64,000 nucleotides of DNA from Chloroflexota bacterium (GTDB lineage Bacteria; Chloroflexota; Anaerolineae; Anaerolineales; Villigracilaceae), in NCBI GenBank assembly GCA_023459215.1, contig JAEWVF010000083.1:53214-117213 (forward strand), written 5' to 3'. How positions within the stretch are numbered: position 1 is the stretch's first letter; every line of letters begins with the position of its first letter. The position numbers were made by a program, and so were the translations under genes. Shown in pieces: positions 9,174 through 17,681 of the stretch. Under the pieces are notes generated by a model. That model did no database searches. It saw nothing but the letters and a program-made list of their open reading frames with translations, and was not told the origin of the DNA.

Positions 9174-10445
9174 ATGACCATTTCTGAAACTATTGCGCTT
9201 GTTGCCTCTATTTTGGCGGTGATTACGTCGGTCTTTGGCTTGATTTACCAGATATTGACTTTCAGACAAAAAGACAAAGAACTAAAACATCGCATGGACA
9301 TGGATCGTAAAGAGTTCGATGAAAAATATGCGACACGCAAAGAACTGGTGGAACGTTGGGTTAAAAAATTGCCCAACCTTCCAGATGCAGTCATTGGTGA
9401 CAAGGATAATGGCTATCAATTGCCTTACCAATATGTGGGGCCTATCCGCAACCCAAAGTTATTTTTTGGATGTCATGAACACATCGAAGCAGTTGAGAAT
9501 TACTTTTCTGCAACGCAGATTCCTTCGATTTCTATTGTTGGTGTGCGCAAATCCGGCAAGACATCTTTTCTCCTTCACATCCAACGCCTTTTTAACGCAA
9601 AACAATATCCCCAATTGATACCGGTATATATTGATGCGCAAAACCCCATCACCAGCGATAAAAGGTTTTATGCCTATCTGCTCCGTGAAGCATCGGCAAC
9701 ACTCGAGACCCGTATAAAAACTGGTGCGCCCATGTCTGAAGTTCCCGTTGAAGTTGAATTCGAAGAGCTAAACCTGTTTTTAGAACAGGCCGGCAAAAAG
9801 CATTATAAATTTGTCTTTTTGCTCGATGAATTTGAGCGCCTGGCGCACGACCCCAAAATTGCCAGCGAGGATTTCTTTAGCAGTTTGCGTTCATTGATCG
9901 TTAAAGGCAACGTATCGTGGGTTATTGCCTCTGTGCGCAAAATTCACACGCCAGATACGGTTACATCGCCTTTCCATAACATCTTTCAGGATGCCATCTG
10001 GCTGGGGCCTTTGCGATTGAGGGATGCGCGCGCCCTGGTGGCAACCCCAGCTGCGAGCACCATCCATCCCTTCGAAGACGAAGATATTGACCTGATTATT
10101 CACCTGGCAGGTCGCATGCCCTGTTTATTGCAAAAAGCAGCCCTCATGCTTTACAAACTTCACCGGGCTGGGTTTTCAGGCGCAGCCGCTCGCATCCGCC
10201 TTGCAGATGAATTTATCCAGGAGGCCCCTTCTGAATTTGAAGACCAGCTTTCTTTGCTCACATACGAAGAAAAAGAAGCCTTGTTCCAGCTTGCGCTTCA
10301 CAGGAATGTATCTTGCTCGGCTCGTCTCTTGAGACAGATTGAACAATATGGATTCATCGAAAAAGGCACAAATGGATATCAGATTTTAGGCAGCGCGCTG
10401 AACGAATATTTAACCCAAAAAGCCGAGGCAATTGGCCTGGGTTAA
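9174..10445 (+). CDS. Membrane-anchored AAA/ORC-like ATPase
   Basis: A 423-residue protein. Residues ~5-27 are hydrophobic (ETIALVASILAVITSVFGLIY), a likely N-terminal membrane anchor, followed by a charged coiled stretch (QKDKELKHRMDMDRKEFDE). The ATPase has Walker A GVRKSGKTS (~123-131) and Walker B FVFLLDEFERLAHD (~213-226), then a helical, winged-helix-like end. Both motifs closely match the GAF ATPase that ends 36 bp upstream, so the two probably arose from one ancestor and may oligomerise together. Inference: a membrane-bound partner or effector switched by the GAF protein. No enzymatic effector domain is visible. Confidence 0.75.
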   Translation: MTISETIALVASILAVITSVFGLIYQILTFRQKDKELKHRMDMDRKEFDEKYATRKELVERWVKKLPNLPDAVIGDKDNGYQLPYQYVGPIRNPKLFFGCHEHIEAVENYFSATQIPSISIVGVRKSGKTSFLLHIQRLFNAKQYPQLIPVYIDAQNPITSDKRFYAYLLREASATLETRIKTGAPMSEVPVEVEFEELNLFLEQAGKKHYKFVFLLDEFERLAHDPKIASEDFFSSLRSLIVKGNVSWVIASVRKIHTPDTVTSPFHNIFQDAIWLGPLRLRDARALVATPAASTIHPFEDEDIDLIIHLAGRMPCLLQKAALMLYKLHRAGFSGAAARIRLADEFIQEAPSEFEDQLSLLTYEEKEALFQLALHRNVSCSARLLRQIEQYGFIEKGTNGYQILGSALNEYLTQKAEAIGLG

Positions 10446-10508
10446 TGTTATCACCCGACTACCGTTCCCATTCACCACCCCACCTGACAGCGGAGCACCT
10501 GACACCCC

Positions 10509-13484
10509 ATGAAAAACCTCCTCATCGAACACTGGCTGCCGATTGCCGCAATTGGCGCCGAGAGCCAGCGCGAACGCTCGTCCATGACCGCCCTGCCGCC
10601 AACGTATTATTTGCATGTCTGGTGGGCGCGCCGACCGTTGACGACCAGCCGCGCCGCGATTTTAACCAGCGTGCTGCCCCAATGGAGCGCGGACTTTCCA
10701 ACGGACTTGCGCGAGAAGTTTCCCAACGAAGCGACCTATCATCAGTGGGTGGAGTTCCTGCTTGGCATTCGCGGCGACCCGGTCAAAGGCCGAAAACTGG
10801 TGGCCTGGGCCAACGACAAAGGCATCAAACTAGATGTTCACCCCTACGGTGGCGCACCGCGCGCTTTTACGGTCAACCCATCCGCTGAAGACTTGCAGAC
10901 GATGGGCGACCTGCTGGAATGGACCTGGGGCAAACGCGACCTGAGCGTGCTCGACCCATTTGCGGGCGGCGGTTCGATCCCCTTCGAGAGCTTGCGCTAT
11001 GGTTTTAGTACTTATGCCAATGACTTAAATCCAGTGGCCGCCACTATTTTAAAAGCAACTCTCGATTATCCCGCTCGGTATGGCTCGTCCCTAGCAGGTG
11101 ACATTCGCAAGTGGGGTAACGAATGGGCGAAGCGCGTCAAAACTAAACTTGACCCCTATTTTCCAAAGCAACTCAACGAGAGTATATATGCCTACTTGTG
11201 GGCCCGAGCAGTAGATTGCCCAACAACTGGCAAGCCGGTGCCACTCAGCCCTAATTGGTGGCTTAACTCATCTGGAACTCCAGTTGCTGTACGTATGATT
11301 GCAAATCCTGAAATGGAAACCCCACAATTCGAGATTGTCACTGGCTCACAAACAAAAGATACAAAACCAGATGAAGGCACGCTTGCGCACGGTGTAGCGC
11401 GTTCGCCTTGGACTGGCGAAACCATCGATAGCGATTATATTAAGACCGAGGCTCAGGCGGGCCGCATGGGGCAAATACTTTATGCGATAGGTAGCAAAAA
11501 GGGTGGCGGAGTTGAATTTAGAGTGCCAATAGTGGATGATATTTCCGCAATAAAAAATGCAGATAAAGCCCTTTTGAGTAAAAAAACAGGTTGGGTTGCT
11601 AAAAATATTATTCCTAGCGAGGCTTTTCCAAGTGGCAATGATAGCCGTCCTCTTATGTATGGAATGGCCACTTGGGCGGATTTCTTTTCACCCCGTCAAT
11701 TATTAGCAATGGGGACTCTCGTTGAAACTCTGGCAAAATTGCAACCAGAGATTAAATCTACGCATGGGCCAGAAAGAGCCAACGCTATTCTTACATATCT
11801 AGGTATGGCATTAGACAAATGTCCAAATTACAGTTCTCTGTTGGCTAGTTGGCACGCGCCTCGGGGTGTCATGCGCAGTGTTTTTGACCGACATGATTTT
11901 AGTTTTAAGTGGACTTATGGAGAATTTGATGCTGCTGGTAATTTACTACCTTGGGCATTAAACCAAGTTATCAAGGCATATTCTGAATTGGTAGATTTAG
12001 TAGCCCCTGTACAACAGTCATTAACAAAAGCAAAAATTGAGAATCCAATTGAGCGATTGACAATAACGCAGGGGACAGCAACCAATCTAGCTAATTTGCC
12101 TGATGCCAGCATTGACAACATCACAGTTGACCCGCCCTATTATGCCAATGTTCAGTACGCCGAACTATCCGATTTCTTTTACGTCTGGCTCAAACGCAGC
12201 GTCGGCCATCTCTACCCCGAGTTTTTCCGCGACGAACTGACCAACAAAGATGATGAAGCAGTAGCGAATCCTGCGCGCTTTGAGAGCATGGGCAAAAAGA
12301 AAAAGGTACTGGCGAAACAAGACTACGAAAACAAAATGTCGGCTGCCTTCCGCGAAATGTACCGTGTCCTGAGGCCCGAGGGCGCGCTAACGGTCATGTT
12401 CACCCACAGAGATGTTGAAGCCTGGGATACCCTGGCCTCGGCCCTGATCGGCGCGGGATTCAGAATCAAAGCCTCCTGGCCCGTCCACACCGAATCCGAA
12501 CACAGCCTGCACCAGGCCAAGAAAAACGCGGCGGCCAGTACGATATTGCTGGTATGCCGCAAGCGCTCCTCCCCTAAATTCGCGCTCTCCGAATTTGGGG
12601 GAGATCGGGAGGGGGCTGGAGAGGAGCAAACGGTCTGGTGGGACGATATCAAAGAAACCGTTCGGCGCGTGGCGCGCGAAAAAGCCACCGAATTCGCCGC
12701 GGCCGGCATCAGCGGCGTCGATCTCTACATCAGCACCTTCGGTCCGGCCTTGAGCGTTATCTCCGAACATTGGCCGGTGCTCACCAGCGAAATCGACCCC
12801 AAAACCGGCCATCCCAAAGCCTTGCGCCCCGAAACCGCCCTCGACCTGGCCCGCGAAGAAGTTATTCGCATGCGAAAAGAACGCCTGCTGACGGGCAACT
12901 CCTCCCCTAAATTCGCAGAATTTGGGGGAGGCCGGGAGGGGGTGCGCTTTGACCCGTTCACCGACTGGACCCTGATGGCCTGGGACGCCTTCGCCGCGGT
13001 CGAATTCCCCTACGACGAAGCCCGCAAACTCGCCATCGCCCTGGGCGTTGACCTGGATAAAACCATCCTGTCTGCCAAGCGGCTGGCCGTCAAAAAATCG
13101 AGCAGCGTCGTCCTGCAAGAACCTTCCGCCCGCCGCAAAAAAGGCATGGTCGATGAAGACGCCCTGCTGTTTGAACACTGGATCGACGCCGCCCACACCG
13201 CCCTGATGCTCTACGCCGAAGACGGCGCTGGCGCCTGCGATGTCTTCCTGCGCCGTCTCAACCTGAAAAATGACCCGACCTTCAAGGCGCTGATCCAATC
13301 GATGCTCAACGCAATCCCGCGCGCCAAAATCAAAGGCAAATTCGTCCGCCCCGAAGCCGAAACCCTCGAAAACCTGCGCCTGGCCTTCTACCCCGAGATG
13401 ACCGTTCCTGTGGAAGAAGCGCCCAAGCTGCCGGTGGAGAAGCAGTTGGGGTTGTTTGCGGATGAAAGAAGAGAGGAAGAGTAA
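10509..13484 (+). CDS. DUF1156 DNA methyltransferase
   Basis: A 991-residue methyltransferase of the DUF1156 type. The N-terminus RSSMTALPPTYYLHVWWARRPLTTSRAA is typical of the family. The SAM-binding motif LDPFAGGGSIPFE is near residues 147-159 and catalytic motif DPPYYANVQYAE near 541-552, then a GALTVMFTHR strand. The DPPY form points to an amino-methyltransferase (N6-adenine or N4-cytosine). Two palindromic DNA repeats are read in frame (~residues 686-703 and 797-812). The segment between the two catalytic motifs is distinctly AT-rich while both flanks are GC-rich, suggesting a swapped target-recognition region. With DUF499 and the PLD helicase it forms the likely modification arm of the defence cassette. 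Confidence 0.85.
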   Translation: MKNLLIEHWLPIAAIGAESQRERSSMTALPPTYYLHVWWARRPLTTSRAAILTSVLPQWSADFPTDLREKFPNEATYHQWVEFLLGIRGDPVKGRKLVAWANDKGIKLDVHPYGGAPRAFTVNPSAEDLQTMGDLLEWTWGKRDLSVLDPFAGGGSIPFESLRYGFSTYANDLNPVAATILKATLDYPARYGSSLAGDIRKWGNEWAKRVKTKLDPYFPKQLNESIYAYLWARAVDCPTTGKPVPLSPNWWLNSSGTPVAVRMIANPEMETPQFEIVTGSQTKDTKPDEGTLAHGVARSPWTGETIDSDYIKTEAQAGRMGQILYAIGSKKGGGVEFRVPIVDDISAIKNADKALLSKKTGWVAKNIIPSEAFPSGNDSRPLMYGMATWADFFSPRQLLAMGTLVETLAKLQPEIKSTHGPERANAILTYLGMALDKCPNYSSLLASWHAPRGVMRSVFDRHDFSFKWTYGEFDAAGNLLPWALNQVIKAYSELVDLVAPVQQSLTKAKIENPIERLTITQGTATNLANLPDASIDNITVDPPYYANVQYAELSDFFYVWLKRSVGHLYPEFFRDELTNKDDEAVANPARFESMGKKKKVLAKQDYENKMSAAFREMYRVLRPEGALTVMFTHRDVEAWDTLASALIGAGFRIKASWPVHTESEHSLHQAKKNAAASTILLVCRKRSSPKFALSEFGGDREGAGEEQTVWWDDIKETVRRVAREKATEFAAAGISGVDLYISTFGPALSVISEHWPVLTSEIDPKTGHPKALRPETALDLAREEVIRMRKERLLTGNSSPKFAEFGGGREGVRFDPFTDWTLMAWDAFAAVEFPYDEARKLAIALGVDLDKTILSAKRLAVKKSSSVVLQEPSARRKKGMVDEDALLFEHWIDAAHTALMLYAEDGAGACDVFLRRLNLKNDPTFKALIQSMLNAIPRAKIKGKFVRPEAETLENLRLAFYPEMTVPVEEAPKLPVEKQLGLFADERREEE
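12566..12615. repeat. Palindromic repeat copy 1 inside the methylase gene
   Basis: CTCCCCTAAATTCG and CGAATTTGGGGGAG form an inverted repeat with a short loop, followed by ATCGGGAGGGGG. It is translated as SSPKFALSEFGGDREG. A second copy lies 333 bp downstream in the same gene and the same frame. Confidence 0.8.
12899..12942. repeat. Palindromic repeat copy 2 inside the methylase gene
   Basis: CTCCCCTAAATTCG...GAATTTGGGGGAG again, followed by GCCGGGAGGGGG. It is translated as SSPKFAEFGGGREG, in the same frame as copy 1. It is six bases shorter in the loop, which preserves the frame. Confidence 0.8.
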
Positions 13485-13487
13485 GGG

Positions 13488-15854
13488 ATGGCAACAACAA
13501 ATTTACCTGGAAAAGGAGTGATTTCTGGCACAAGTAGAAAGAAATATGATGTATTTATCTCTTACAGCCTTAAGGATAGAAACTGGGTAGACGATAAACT
13601 AGTGCCAAGACTTAAAAAGGAAAAAATTAGGTATTTTATAGATAGTGAATATCTCCAGCCAGGAGATAAATTGGATGTGACTTTTCCCAAAGCGCTTCGT
13701 GAGAGTCACGCACTTCTGGTTATTATTTCTAACACCTATAAAGAAAGCGCAAACGCCTGGCTAGAGCTGGATCAGATTGCAGAAGAACTGCTATTGACAA
13801 TTATTCCCATTCGTCTCGCAGATGTTGAAATTCCTTTCCCTTTGAAAAAGTATTTCCATGTAGATTTTTTTTACGATAACGCACAATGGACACAAAAAGA
13901 AAATCCTTCACTTTGGGATGAACTTATAACAGCAATTCGGGCGGCAAAAAGAAAAAAACAAAAAAACGTATCACCGATTCAAGACACACTGAGGCCGAAT
14001 TCATCAAAGACATCACAGCAAGAACGAGAAGGCCTGAATAATCGCAAAAATAGGCTCGCCGAAGATGGCAATATTCTTACCACCGAAGATGGCACTGCGA
14101 TAAGTTTGGAACAACAAACAGAAAATCAACCAAAAGAAGATGGCGTAGAACAGGATATCAATATTCGAGGGGTTGCAATTTCGGATGGATATTGCGATGA
14201 CGATTTGTTGGGGTTTACAGATTATGTAGAAGCCTTAGCTCAATTTATTGAAAGTAAAGAAACCCAAAAGCCCATCACCATTGGCATCGATGCACCCTGG
14301 GGTGGCGGAAAAACCACCCTGATGCGAATGTTGGAAAAGCGTCTTGGCCCAAAACCAATTCCCCATGCACGATTCTGGCAAAAAAAGAAAACCGCTGGCT
14401 TTTTTAATGTCTGGTTCAATGCTTGGAAATACAATGAAGAAGAGTCCCTGTGGGGCGCGCTTGTGCTGGAGATCCTTGATCAGATCGGAAAACAACTCGG
14501 CTGGCAACGTAGGGTAAAAATCTGGTTCAATCTGAACCGGCGGCGCTTTGATTGGTCAAAATTAGGGGCCGATTTGCTGAAATCAGTTGGCTTTGTATTA
14601 ACTTTAGGGGCCATTGGTTACGTTGGGCTTTTCGGTTTGGCATTTATCGTGCAATTGCCTATCGAAGAGACACTCAATGTTTGGCTCAAACACTATACAA
14701 AAGTCTTCGCAGGCTTTGGGCTTTTATCTTTGCTATACCAGGCAGCGAAAGACTTTCTTAACACCTTTACATCTCCCTTCAGCCTTGGCATATCCAAATA
14801 TGTCAAAAGTCCTGACTATAAAAACAAAGTTGGATTCATTGGCCAATTTCAGGATGACTTTAAACTCGTCATTGGAGTCGTTACAGAAAATGGCAAATGG
14901 CCTTTAGTCGTCTTTATCGACGACCTTGATCGTTGCACACCTGCAAAAGCCGCGTCTGTCATCGAAGCCATTAATCTCCTGCTTGATTCTCAACACTGCA
15001 TTTTTGTCATTGGTATGGATGCGCGCATTTTGTCAATGAGCATTCAAGCAAAATATAAAGACTTGCAAGAACTATTTAAAGATGCCCAAAAACCTATTGG
15101 ACCCAGCTTGGGCCGACACTTCCTTGAAAAAATTATCCAGATAGATTTTCGAATTCCAATTCCTGACGAACAGCATATAGACGAATTTATTAGTATCCAA
15201 TTAGGCTTATCTCAAGCACAAAGCAATATTGATGACGATAAATCAGCTCGAAAGTTAGCTGAAAGTCTTATTCAGGCCGAAAAACGAGCTGGGAAAAATC
15301 TAGACGAAGCCAGATTAAGCGTCTTAAAACAACAAAGCGAACTGGCTTCAGAAATTGATGAAGCCAGAGAAAACATACAAAAAATTTCCTTTGAAGAATA
15401 CCCTGAAATCCAATCAACTATTCGCGAAATTGTACCCTTTCTTAAGTATAACCCTCGCCAGATCAAGCGTTTTATAAACATGTATCGGTTGCAAGCATTA
15501 ATTGCATATCAGCGCGGAGTTTTTGAACTAGAATACAATTTTATATCACCAAAAACATTAGGTTATTGGGTTTTGATCAGCATGCGTTGGCCAGATTTTT
15601 TTGAAGCGACTCTATTGGATCTTGAATTACCGGAAAAATATATTACAGCATATGATGAATTAAAGCGAATATCAGAAGAAAAAAAACAGAGTTTTTTGGA
15701 TGATCTTCATCTACCATTATCCAAACAGGTATTTCAAAATCTCATTAACGACACAGAGTTGCAAAATATTTTGCGAAATATGCCATTAGATGCGGTTAAC
15801 TTATCTCGATATTTACAGATGTTTTTATTGCCCGTGGACCACGATATTCAATGA
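13488..15854 (+). CDS. TIR-domain KAP-family P-loop NTPase
   Basis: A 788-residue protein. Residues ~18-145 are a TIR domain: KYDVFISYSLKDRNWVDD, a central ALLVIISNTYKES strand, and WLELDQI, where the Glu is in place for the NADase catalytic residue. A charged linker follows. The KAP NTPase has Walker A APWGGGKTT (~268-276), two hydrophobic spans (~367-389 and ~405-424) inserted in the domain as usual for KAP proteins, and Walker B VVFIDDLDRC (~473-482). TIR effectors deplete NAD+ or make signalling nucleotides; KAP NTPases sit at the inner membrane. I infer an abortive-infection effector. It starts 3 bp after the methylase stop, but its GC content is clearly lower, indicating later acquisition. 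Confidence 0.85.
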   Translation: MATTNLPGKGVISGTSRKKYDVFISYSLKDRNWVDDKLVPRLKKEKIRYFIDSEYLQPGDKLDVTFPKALRESHALLVIISNTYKESANAWLELDQIAEELLLTIIPIRLADVEIPFPLKKYFHVDFFYDNAQWTQKENPSLWDELITAIRAAKRKKQKNVSPIQDTLRPNSSKTSQQEREGLNNRKNRLAEDGNILTTEDGTAISLEQQTENQPKEDGVEQDINIRGVAISDGYCDDDLLGFTDYVEALAQFIESKETQKPITIGIDAPWGGGKTTLMRMLEKRLGPKPIPHARFWQKKKTAGFFNVWFNAWKYNEEESLWGALVLEILDQIGKQLGWQRRVKIWFNLNRRRFDWSKLGADLLKSVGFVLTLGAIGYVGLFGLAFIVQLPIEETLNVWLKHYTKVFAGFGLLSLLYQAAKDFLNTFTSPFSLGISKYVKSPDYKNKVGFIGQFQDDFKLVIGVVTENGKWPLVVFIDDLDRCTPAKAASVIEAINLLLDSQHCIFVIGMDARILSMSIQAKYKDLQELFKDAQKPIGPSLGRHFLEKIIQIDFRIPIPDEQHIDEFISIQLGLSQAQSNIDDDKSARKLAESLIQAEKRAGKNLDEARLSVLKQQSELASEIDEARENIQKISFEEYPEIQSTIREIVPFLKYNPRQIKRFINMYRLQALIAYQRGVFELEYNFISPKTLGYWVLISMRWPDFFEATLLDLELPEKYITAYDELKRISEEKKQSFLDDLHLPLSKQVFQNLINDTELQNILRNMPLDAVNLSRYLQMFLLPVDHDIQ

Positions 15855-15943
15855 CGCTCCGCACCCACCCCTTCCGCACCTTCTATCCCCCAGTCGACGA
15901 CCTGCTCAACAAGTTCTACATCTCGGCACCCTCGGCCAAATAG
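15851..15943 (+). pseudogene. Truncated 5' remnant of a second PLD-helicase gene
   Basis: An ATG overlapping the TIR-KAP stop (ATGA) opens a 30-codon frame ending in TAG. Its product matches the N-terminus of the helicase encoded 1.8 kb downstream: FRTFYPPVDDLLNKFYISAPSA versus FQIFYSAADDPLNNFYIPALSA. The nucleotide sequences differ by roughly a third, so this is not a recent duplication but the front of a related helicase gene. It marks where the original helicase was cut off, with the 16.1-17.7 kb block now lying between the pieces. Confidence 0.75.
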
Positions 15944-16016
15944 ATATTGTTTTTTTGTTCCGGTTGAAAACAACAAAAAGAACCTACTTTCGCATGAAAA
16001 CATAAAACATTATTAC

Positions 16017-16035
16017 GCGAAGTAATTTAATTCGC
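16017..16035. promoter_or_regulatory. Inverted repeat in the AT-rich leader of the inserted block
   Basis: GCGAA and TTCGC are separated by 9 bases (GTAATTTAA); an overlapping ATTAC...GTAAT pair lies at the left. A TTATAT element follows at about 16046. The 137-bp leader between the helicase remnant and the 214-residue membrane protein gene is very AT-rich and probably holds a promoter of its own. No -35 element stands out. Confidence 0.35.
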
Positions 16036-16080
16036 AGTACAATTGTTATATCTGAGTTGCCTTGAAAGGCAGGTAGCAGG

Positions 16081-16725
16081 ATGGGAAAATTCTTCACAAA
16101 ATTGCTTGCGGGCATCCGCGTTTATGGCCCGGCAATCTCAATGATGTTCCTTGGGATCGTCCTGTTTCTATTTCTGCTGAATGTTAATTTCCAGCAAATC
16201 CAGAGATTTCAGTCAATTGGGCCAGAAGCAGAACAAGCATGGGGCATGATTACTGACATCATCGCTGTTTTTGCTTCTGGTTTCTTAGGCGCTGGTGGCA
16301 TTGCTATCGGTCAAAAAATCCAAAACCAGCATCTAAAAGCACAAGAGCAACGTGAAATCAGGCGTCGAACAGCACAAGAATATCGAGAATATCTTACCTG
16401 GCTGCTAAAAATTGGGCAACATGCTGACTTCGTTCACAGTGACCCTGGCTTAAGGGCAAAATTACCAGAGCAAGGCCGCCAATTTGAAATCACAGCAGAA
16501 TTACGGGCAAGCGTGATTAGCAAAATGCCGCTCTTCTGGGAATTCACGAGCTTGGACAATGATACTAATCAGACTGTCAGTACAGCGGTCAATGATGCGT
16601 TAGAGTACTTGTCTATTGTGAGCAATCACGATGCCAACAATGGTCTCACCGAAGAAAAGTTTATCCGATATCAACGCTCGTATGCTGATGCAATGAATGC
16701 AATTACAGTATACGAATTAAAGTAA
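16081..16725 (+). CDS. Two-helix membrane protein of unknown function
   Basis: A 214-residue protein I do not recognise. Two hydrophobic segments are visible: residues ~15-36 (YGPAISMMFLGIVLFLFLL) and ~56-75 (ITDIIAVFASGFLGAGGIAIG). A long charged helix follows (QNQHLKAQEQREIRRRTAQEYREYL), then a soluble helical domain. The start follows AGGTAGCAGG. It is first in a block of three genes (with the ubiquitin-like protein and a 216-residue unknown) inserted between the TIR-KAP NTPase and the helicase. Inference: a membrane anchor or pore-type partner for the block. No enzymatic motif is seen. Confidence 0.6.
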   Translation: MGKFFTKLLAGIRVYGPAISMMFLGIVLFLFLLNVNFQQIQRFQSIGPEAEQAWGMITDIIAVFASGFLGAGGIAIGQKIQNQHLKAQEQREIRRRTAQEYREYLTWLLKIGQHADFVHSDPGLRAKLPEQGRQFEITAELRASVISKMPLFWEFTSLDNDTNQTVSTAVNDALEYLSIVSNHDANNGLTEEKFIRYQRSYADAMNAITVYELK

Positions 16726-16746
16726 AGCTCGATAATGGAGGCAAGG

Positions 16747-17031
16747 ATGGCAGATGAAGCCAAAGTTACTGTTGTTTTTATGATTCGCAATAAGAGTGGA
16801 GCATACGAACCGCAGGAATTTCATAATATACAGGTAAATGCCAAAGCGCCCGTCAAGCGTCTTTTGCCCGATCTGGTTGCGGCCTTCCCCGAATTCAAAC
16901 TCGAAGCATCAGAAGTCGAGTTGCTTGTGCAAGCATCGGATGGTTCCAGCCTGTCAAGTGTTGCCATTGAAGATGGCTGCCGCCTAGTTGTCTTCCCCAA
17001 ATATGGTGGCGGGCCTTTGGTTAAGCGCTAA
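16747..17031 (+). CDS. Small ubiquitin-like (beta-grasp) protein candidate
   Basis: The start at 16747 is preferred over the in-frame ATG at 16735 because GGAGG lies 5-6 nt before it, giving 94 residues. The predicted order is that of a ubiquitin/YukD-like beta-grasp: strand KVTVVFMIRN, strand QEFHNIQVNA, helix PVKRLLPDLVAAF, strand VELLVQ, turn DGSSL, strand CRLVVFPK. The C-terminus is YGGGPLVKR: glycines followed by a five-residue basic tail. A free di-glycine end is absent, but such a tail could be trimmed. The stop overlaps the next start (TAATG). No E1, E2 or JAB peptidase gene is nearby, so conjugation is only a possibility. It could equally be a non-conjugated adaptor. Confidence 0.55.
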   Translation: MADEAKVTVVFMIRNKSGAYEPQEFHNIQVNAKAPVKRLLPDLVAAFPEFKLEASEVELLVQASDGSSLSSVAIEDGCRLVVFPKYGGGPLVKR

Positions 17032-17681
17032 TGGCAAGTCTGGTCAAGCGACCTAATTCAGCAGATACGCTGCTTGTCAAAAGGCCAGAAATACAAGCGG
17101 CCAGCCATCTTGCATCTACAGGGGAAAATGGTGCAAAAATATTGCACTTTAACGATGTGCTAAAGAACGCACAAGCCAGGTTGATCCTCCAAAAATCAAA
17201 CATTTTTATCTTTGGCAAAGTGGGTTTTTTTGATGTCATTTTTAAACAACTGGCATCCGGACTGAGAAAAAACAAACAACTAATTACTTGTCGCAACGCA
17301 AATGATTTAAGGGCAGTAGCACCACAACCTGGACAGAACACGCCAAGCAGAACCATACTTTTACTCCCCGCCACACGAAATCGTGAAGATCTGAATCAAC
17401 TGGTTGTTACTGCCTTGGAATCGCAAATTCCGTTTTGGTTGGTTGCCCTGCCATCCCAAATTGAAAAACATTTACTGGTTGCCTTTGATTGTTTTTTCAT
17501 CGCGCCAGGCCCAATATCGGAATTCGAAATCATCTCAGATATAACCCCCGTTACAGAATATGATCGGAAAAATTTGTGTGACCAATCAACCTTGCAAGCC
17601 TTACTGGTAATGAACAAAAAAACATCAATCGGCCAGCCTGATCGCCTGGGGTCTGTAATTTATATTGAGAAACTTGAATGA
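17031..17681 (+). CDS. Unknown protein with N-terminal LVKRP repeats
   Basis: A 216-residue protein, coupled to the ubiquitin-like gene by a TAATG overlap. It begins MASLVKRPNSADTLLVKRPE, two copies of LVKRP, the same LVKR that ends the upstream protein but with different codons. The body alternates strands and helices (IFIFGKVGFFDVIF, RTILLLPATRN, IPFWLVALPS, FDCFFIAPGP), suggesting an alpha/beta fold. I recognise no family or catalytic motif. It overlaps the helicase start by 17 bp, so it is translated in line with it. It may bind or process the ubiquitin-like protein; this is speculation from the shared motif and the gene order. Confidence 0.55.
   Translation: MASLVKRPNSADTLLVKRPEIQAASHLASTGENGAKILHFNDVLKNAQARLILQKSNIFIFGKVGFFDVIFKQLASGLRKNKQLITCRNANDLRAVAPQPGQNTPSRTILLLPATRNREDLNQLVVTALESQIPFWLVALPSQIEKHLLVAFDCFFIAPGPISEFEIISDITPVTEYDRKNLCDQSTLQALLVMNKKTSIGQPDRLGSVIYIEKLE

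Noticed and set aside
10445..10888. Plus-strand ORF overlapping the methylase start
   Set aside because: Different frame from the clear DUF1156 reading, no motif, Arg/Pro-rich as expected from an out-of-frame read.
12387..13298. 303-codon minus-strand ORF opposite the methylase
   Set aside because: Antisense shadow in the GC-rich 3' part of the methylase gene; it includes the palindromic repeats in reverse and has no start signal.
16747..17031. Complete bacterial ubiquitin-like conjugation system
   Set aside because: No E1-, E2- or JAB-like gene is present in the neighbouring genes; only the modifier-like fold is supported.
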